Positions 59,978-64,000 of a DNA stretch of 64,000 nucleotides are shown one piece after another (position 1 is the first letter of the stretch; each line of letters begins with the position of its first letter). Origin of the DNA: JAMQKA01 sp043951865. Its GTDB lineage: Bacteria; Bacteroidota; Rhodothermia; Balneolales; Balneolaceae. The stretch covers positions 1 to 64,000 of the forward strand of contig NZ_JBINJF010000022.1 in the NCBI RefSeq assembly GCF_043951865.1, read 5' to 3'. The position numbers and the translations under genes were made by a program. The notes under the pieces were generated by a model. The model saw only the letters and a list, made by a program, of their open reading frames with translations. It made no database searches and was not told where the DNA came from.

Positions 59978-60811
59978 ATGAATAATGATTTAACATTAAC
60001 TGATCTGCAATGGCCGGGGAATTCTCAAAAGGAGCAAGAGCGAAGGGAGGCCGTACTATTCCATTTCTTCAGTGTTTATGCAGAGCACTATAACAGGCAG
60101 CGGGTTGGGGCACAGGCTGACTTTGCCAGCATACTGGATCTTCTTGGCAAGACGTCTGACTCAAAACATCAGACGCTGGAAAAGAGGAAAGAGAGATTTA
60201 AAAACGAAATCTTTGCATTAAGTGAGCAGTATCACAAGGGGTTTGGAAATATTGACGTCTCAGCCGTTGAAAATTATAAAGCCAGGATAATAGAATTGGT
60301 GGATGAAATATCAATGCCTGAAGAGATATGCTATCCAGATATAGATGAAATCATTGATGAACTGCGGACCTATACCGTAGAGTTTGCTAAAATCATTTTC
60401 AATGAAAAGAATATAGATTCTGCCGTACCAATCTTTAAGGGGGTTTTTGATCTACATCAATATTACAATGGGTATATCGATCTCAGAATACATATGACGA
60501 GTTTGGGACTTGTAATACACAAAGTAAATCAAGAGGGGTACCCCGAAAGGATTAAACTTTCGGAAGAGCTGGATGAACAAGAAAAAGAGGAAATCAAGAG
60601 AGAAGTGTTCAAAAGTTATGACTTGCAAAAAAATGACTATTGGATAACTGCTTACGAGCTCTATAACAATGATCGTACCTGGGAAGAGGTTTACGAGGTA
60701 ATCGAAAAACTAAGAGCGGATCTTGGGCTAGTACCCAAATACACTTCCTTTGATAGCTTCAAAAGGGCCAAGAGTAGATTTGACAAGCAGCGGCGTTCAG
60801 GGACAAAGTAA
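59978..60811 (+). CDS. Uncharacterised element protein, 277 residues
   Basis: Not recognised. It is soluble, charged and mostly helical, with no signal peptide or membrane segment. The N-terminal part (LFHFFSVYAEHYNRQRVGAQADFASILDLLG) and a middle acidic part (DEIIDELRTYTVEFAKIIF) are followed by a C-terminal basic helix pair (WEEVYEVIEKLRADLGLVPKYTSFDSFKRAKSRF). The last part could bind DNA. It lies directly after the integrase, suggesting a role with integration, copy control or regulation. The stop codon lies inside the first of two 23-bp direct repeats. Confidence 0.65.
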   Translation: MNNDLTLTDLQWPGNSQKEQERREAVLFHFFSVYAEHYNRQRVGAQADFASILDLLGKTSDSKHQTLEKRKERFKNEIFALSEQYHKGFGNIDVSAVENYKARIIELVDEISMPEEICYPDIDEIIDELRTYTVEFAKIIFNEKNIDSAVPIFKGVFDLHQYYNGYIDLRIHMTSLGLVIHKVNQEGYPERIKLSEELDEQEKEEIKREVFKSYDLQKNDYWITAYELYNNDRTWEEVYEVIEKLRADLGLVPKYTSFDSFKRAKSRFDKQRRSGTK

Positions 60812-60850
60812 CCATTGTCACCCTACCAAAGTGACCATTGTCATCTAACC
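60805..60850. repeat. Two tandem 23-bp direct repeats
   Basis: AAAGTAACCATTGTCACCC (plus TACC) at 60805-60827 and AAAGTGACCATTGTCATCT (plus AACC) at 60828-60850 differ at few positions. They lie just after the 277-residue gene and upstream of the AlpA-like gene, a likely binding region for the element's own regulator. Confidence 0.8.
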
Positions 60851-60868
60851 AAAGGCTGTTATTCGCAG

Positions 60869-60913
60869 TAGGTTTTAAGCGCATTAATTACTAACCAAAC
60901 GCATTAAAACCTA
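60869..60913 (+). promoter_or_regulatory. Operator-like inverted repeat at the AlpA-like gene start
   Basis: TAGGTTTTAA (60869-60878) and TTAAAACCTA (60904-60913) are exact inverted copies. The second reaches the A of the ATG. 'GCATTAA' words lie inside each side. A protein bound here would block transcription or ribosome entry, so autoregulation by the AlpA-like protein is plausible. Confidence 0.5.
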
Positions 60914-61119
60914 TGAAAGACTTATCTTTAATAAGACCCAACGAATTAGCTGATCTGTTAAGCATTTCGATCCCCACCTTATATCGAATGATCAATAACG
61001 GCGAACTGCCACCCAAAGTCAGGATCGGAAAAAGAGCCGTCGGATGGCACCGCTCACAAATTGAAGACTGGATGGATGAGCGGACAGAAGAACCAAAAGA
61101 ATTGGAGGTTCAAAACTAA
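60913..61119 (+). CDS. AlpA-like helix-turn-helix regulator (possible excisionase)
   Basis: 68 residues: a winged-helix/MerR-like DNA-binding domain. The text IRPNELADLLSISIPTLYRMINNGELPPKVRIGKRAVGWHRSQIEDWMDER is the standard AlpA/excisionase-type pattern, with the recognition helix at ISIPTLYRMI and the wing at KRAVGWH. AlpA-type proteins control integrase expression or act as excisionases in P4-like elements. A short acidic tail follows. The gene has its own start region with the inverted repeat and the 23-bp direct repeats upstream. It is the usual neighbour of a primase module. Confidence 0.88.
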   Translation: MKDLSLIRPNELADLLSISIPTLYRMINNGELPPKVRIGKRAVGWHRSQIEDWMDERTEEPKELEVQN

Positions 61120-61284
61120 GTAATGTTATACCTCTTTGGGCAGGTAGGGCTTTATTTTCCAAAGCGACAACTGAAAGGAAAATGCTCTACCTGTCTAACT
61201 TGGTAAGCATTGGCCAAGAACTCCCATTCAAATACCCACCCTCATTAATCTATATCTCAAACCATTTGCCAGAAGCCGAAACTA

Positions 61285-63658
61285 ATGACAGTCAGCGAAA
61301 AATTAACCCCACAGGATATACATGCAATTTTAAATCGATTAGGTATTAATCCCAACGGCAGGAAGCCGGATCCCAATGGGTGGATAACCATTCGTTCCCC
61401 GCTACGAGAAGATAATAACCCCTCCTTTGGCCTTAATCTCCAGACCGGAGCCTTTAAAGACCACGGGACAGACGAAAGTGGTGATGTCATCACATTAGTG
61501 GAACAAATAAAAGGCATCAATACCACAGAAGCCATTAAGTGGGTTAGAGAGCTGTTACATTATTTGCCTGCACATACAAGTAATACTAGTTACACTTCTG
61601 GGGCTCAGAAAAAAAGATCAGATACTTTCTGGGATTCACAACATTTGCTCCTTCTATCTGAAAGCCAGGAGCGATTAAAAAAGGAACCTGCGCATCCTCT
61701 CATTGCACAGCTATTATCCTACGATCAGGTTAAGATTGATTCGCTCCTATACTTCGGTTGCGGGATCCTAAACCAGTACGGCGAAGACTGGCTGGCTTTT
61801 CCCTATGATACCGGCTGCCAGTTATATCGCAGAGTAGATGGGCAAAAGCAGATACGTACACTTAAAGGAAGCACACCGGGTAATTCATTTTTTGGAGGTA
61901 GAAAGATAACAAGAACTTGTGAACCATTAGTAATTGGGAAGTCTCCCAGGGAAGCGATGCTGCTTCATCAGCTTTTATTAACCAATGCTGATGTTATTGG
62001 GCTGGCAACAGGAGAACAGTCCAACCTATCGGATATGCAGATTAAATGGTTTCGAAAGCAAATTGAAGGATCAGATTATAACAGAATTATTTTGTGCCTG
62101 GATTGTGATACGGAGGAAGCTTATAAAACGACCAAACAATTAGGATTAAATATCAAAACAATTGAACCCAGGCTCGATGTATCAATAGTTAATATTTATC
62201 AGCACACGAAGGGAAAATGTAAGGATGTAACTGACTTAGTAAAGGATGAGGAGTACTGGCCGTTAATATCTGATATTTTTAAAAGTAGAGAAGCAATTGT
62301 TATTGAGGAGCAAGTAGAAAAACCACTAAAAAAGCTACCGGAAATAAACCTGGATATTGAAACGGCCCCATCCATTCCAGATGTCGTATATGAGCACTTG
62401 CCTGAACTTTTGCAAGCCCAGTGTCAACTCATTAGTGAGCAGCATCGCAAGGATGTCTTCCTGGTATCGGCCCTTCCCGTCGTAGCCGCTCACATGCCCA
62501 AAGTATTGGCTGATCACTCGGATGGGTATTATTCCCCGGATCTATTCACCCTGGTAGTAGCAGCTCCGGGAACAGGGAAAGGGACCGCCGGGAAAGCAAA
62601 AAAAATGGGACATGTTTTGAATGAACACCTAATTAGAGACTCCAAGATCAGGAAAGCCGATTATGAGGCCATGACGGATGAGCAAAAAAGCCAGGTAAGT
62701 GAGCCCAGGGAACAAAGCCTGTTTATCCCGGCCAATTCTTCCAGCCGGGCCATTTACGACACCCTGGATGCCAACGGGGGAAGTGGGCTCTTGTTCGAGA
62801 CCGAAATTGATACCATGCTTAATGCTACGGGGCAGGATTGGGGAAATTTTTCTGACATTACCCGAAAAGCCTTTCATCATGAATCGATCTCTATTAACCG
62901 CAAAGAAGAAAGTTTCTCTATCAATAGCCCCCGGCTTTCAATATGTCTCACTGGGACATTTGATCAATTTACCGAGATGTTTCAAAGTGCCGAAAATGGA
63001 CATTTCAGTCGATACGCCTTATACACCTTTAATGTCCCGCGCATATGGCAAAGCCACCGGCCGACAGCACAAAGTCGCCAGCTGTTAGTTTCTCTGGAAG
63101 CTGCAAGTATGGAGTTATACGAGCTCTATTCGAAGCTGAAACCAAGGGCTAAGCCTTTGTATGTAGATCTCACCTCCGAGCAGTGGGAGATGATTGACAG
63201 TACCTTCTCAAATAAAATGCAACTTATAGAGGACTGGGACCTTTCCTCCTATTTGCATGCTTCGAACAACCGGGCTGCGATTTTAGCTCTTAGAATGGCA
63301 TCGATGTTCACAGTATTACGTACCCTTACGGCAGAACCCCCTCATACTGGAAACAGATACCAGTATTGAACCCGGGCAATCGGATATGATAGCGGCTTTA
63401 TGGCTGGCCGACACCTTCATCAAGCATGCGATTCGACTGTACCATATTCTGCCAAAAGCTACGGATGTAGATGGTAAGGGCGAGCGGTACCGCCATTTCT
63501 ATCTTGCTTTACCTGAGGAGTTTGAAACCAGCAGAGCTATTTTAGTTGCAGAAGGGTTAAACATCCCAGAACGGACGGCCCACCGCTGGTTATCTGCACT
63601 GACAGGAGAATATCTAACCCGGATTAAAAGAGGCTATTACAAGAAAATGACAGAATAG
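61285..63658 (+). CDS. Primase/helicase-like element replication protein (CHC2/Toprim-like plus DUF3987), frameshifted
   Basis: The frame from 61285 stops at 63369 (694 residues), but a +1 shift in a run of five C (63337-63341) hides the rest. Without one C, the reading goes on as AEPLILETDTSIEPGQSDMIAALWLADTF to a stop at 63658, about 790 residues. The N-terminus looks like a DnaG zinc/CHC2-type domain (GWITIRSPLREDNNPSFGLNLQTGAFKDHG). A Toprim-like middle (IILCLDCDTEEAYKTTKQL) and a DUF3987 ATPase part (VVAAPGTGKGTAGKAKKMG Walker A; LLFETEIDTML Walker B) follow. It probably primes or unwinds element DNA after excision. Confidence 0.78.
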
Positions 63659-63663
63659 TCCAT

Positions 63664-63744
63664 TGGCAGTTATGGCAGAAGTGGCATTATTGGCAATTGG
63701 TTTTAAGAGAAATGCCAGTTCTGCCAGTAATGCCACTATTGCCA
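63664..63744. promoter_or_regulatory. Eight phased TGSCA iterons, 4 + 4 in mirrored order
   Basis: TGGCA occurs at 63664, 63673, 63682 and 63691; TGCCA occurs at 63713, 63722, 63731 and 63740. All steps are exactly 9 bases, and the set is symmetric about 63704. Spacer bases differ between arms, so this is not a simple hairpin. It lies just after the primase-like gene and before hsdM. It is a candidate origin or a cooperative protein-binding site; inference only. Confidence 0.75.
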
Positions 63745-63864
63745 ATACGAAATTGGCGGCAAATGTCTCGTATGTCTCATAAAATATTCTGGTGATTTTT
63801 TGCTATCATAACTTCTTTGTTAAATGGTTTAATTATTAGATAAGAACAACATATACGTCTTTAT

Positions 63865-64000
63865 ATGACCAATTTTCGGGAACGGGCCAATTTTATTTGG
63901 GATGTCGCCAACCTTATTCGTGACAGCTTCAAAAGAGGAAAATACCAGGATGTCATACTTCCCTTTACTGTACTTCGAAGAGTAGATAGCGTATTACAGC
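63865..64000 (+). CDS. hsdM: Type I restriction-modification methyltransferase subunit HsdM (N-terminus, partial)
   Basis: The first 45 codons run off the right edge. MTNFRERANFIWDVANLIRD and YQDVILPFTVLRRVDSVL are the invariant opening of HsdM/N-6 DNA methylases of type I systems (N-terminal helical domain, HsdM_N). The SAM-binding and NPPF motifs would follow outside the window. It marks the element's cargo as a host- or self-protection system. Upstream are an AT-rich gap and the TGSCA cluster. Confidence 0.9.
   Translation, partial: MTNFRERANFIWDVANLIRDSFKRGKYQDVILPFTVLRRVDSVLQ

Larger units (their letters stand above)
58547..64000 (+). mobile_element. Left part of an integrative element inserted in tRNA-Asp (continues beyond window)
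   Basis: It starts at the tRNA-Asp 3' fragment and includes the integrase, an unknown protein, an AlpA-like regulator, a primase/DUF3987 protein, an iteron cluster and hsdM. Base composition is lower in G+C than the PUL enzymes, and the gene set is that of phage-satellite or genomic-island modules. The other end and the intact tRNA are outside the window, so its length is unknown. The tRNA-side direction is inferred. Confidence 0.75.

Noticed and set aside
63664..63744. The TGSCA cluster considered as a simple rho-independent terminator for the primase gene.
   Set aside because: The spacers do not pair between arms and no T tract follows. The fixed 9-base step is better explained by protein sites.

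Overview
The window reads as a chromosomal segment of a bacterium of the Bacteroidota/Balneolota type, probably marine or saline. Support comes from a SusC/SusD pair, a FecI/FecR-like sigma/anti-sigma pair that pairs with an STN-domain SusC, many Cys-lipoprotein and Tat-like N-termini on secreted enzymes, an NhaC antiporter and several sulfatases. The genus cannot be fixed from the sequence alone.

Layout. (1) 1-3.2 kb: the tail of a probable sulfatase, then two minus-strand genes, an enolase-superfamily enzyme (cis-3-hydroxyproline dehydratase-like) and an NhaC-type Na+/H+ antiporter. (2) 3.5-4.5 kb: a scar holding a minus-strand M1 peptidase C-terminal fragment and a multiply frameshifted, truncated IS256-family transposase. 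(3) 5.0-58.1 kb: a very large polysaccharide utilisation locus (PUL) with all intact genes on the plus strand. Order: ECF sigma, FecR, SusC (with STN domain), SusD, a glycosidase-like lipoprotein, GH42, GH42-like, GH10, heparinase-like lyase, iduronate-sulfatase-like sulfatase, a broken minus-strand toxin-antitoxin pair, a second heparinase-like lyase, two FG-GAP/VCBS proteins, a second GH42-like protein, a beta-helix protein, a PQQ dehydrogenase/PKD/cytochrome c/CBM6 fusion, a small secreted protein, a second GH10, a beta-propeller, GH28, a FAD oxidoreductase, a Gfo/Idh/MocA oxidoreductase, three more sulfatases and a PhoD phosphatase. (4) 58.5-64 kb: the left end of an integrative element bounded by a 3' fragment of tRNA-Asp, with a P4-type integrase, an unknown protein, an AlpA-like regulator, a primase/DUF3987 helicase-like protein (both integrase and primase frameshifted in homopolymers), a phased iteron cluster and the start of a type I restriction methyltransferase (hsdM).

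How it works together (inference). The sigma/FecR/STN-SusC set should sense the glycan at the outer membrane and switch on the locus. SusC/SusD import oligosaccharides. Five sulfatases (one partial), two lyase-like proteins, GH10, GH42 and GH28 enzymes and oxidoreductases point to a sulfated, uronate-containing polysaccharide, but the exact substrate is not readable. Most enzyme classes occur twice, as if two related loci had merged.

The gaps between PUL genes are unusually rich in interspersed repeats. At least four families (called A-D here) occur, with B-type elements nested inside A-type elements.
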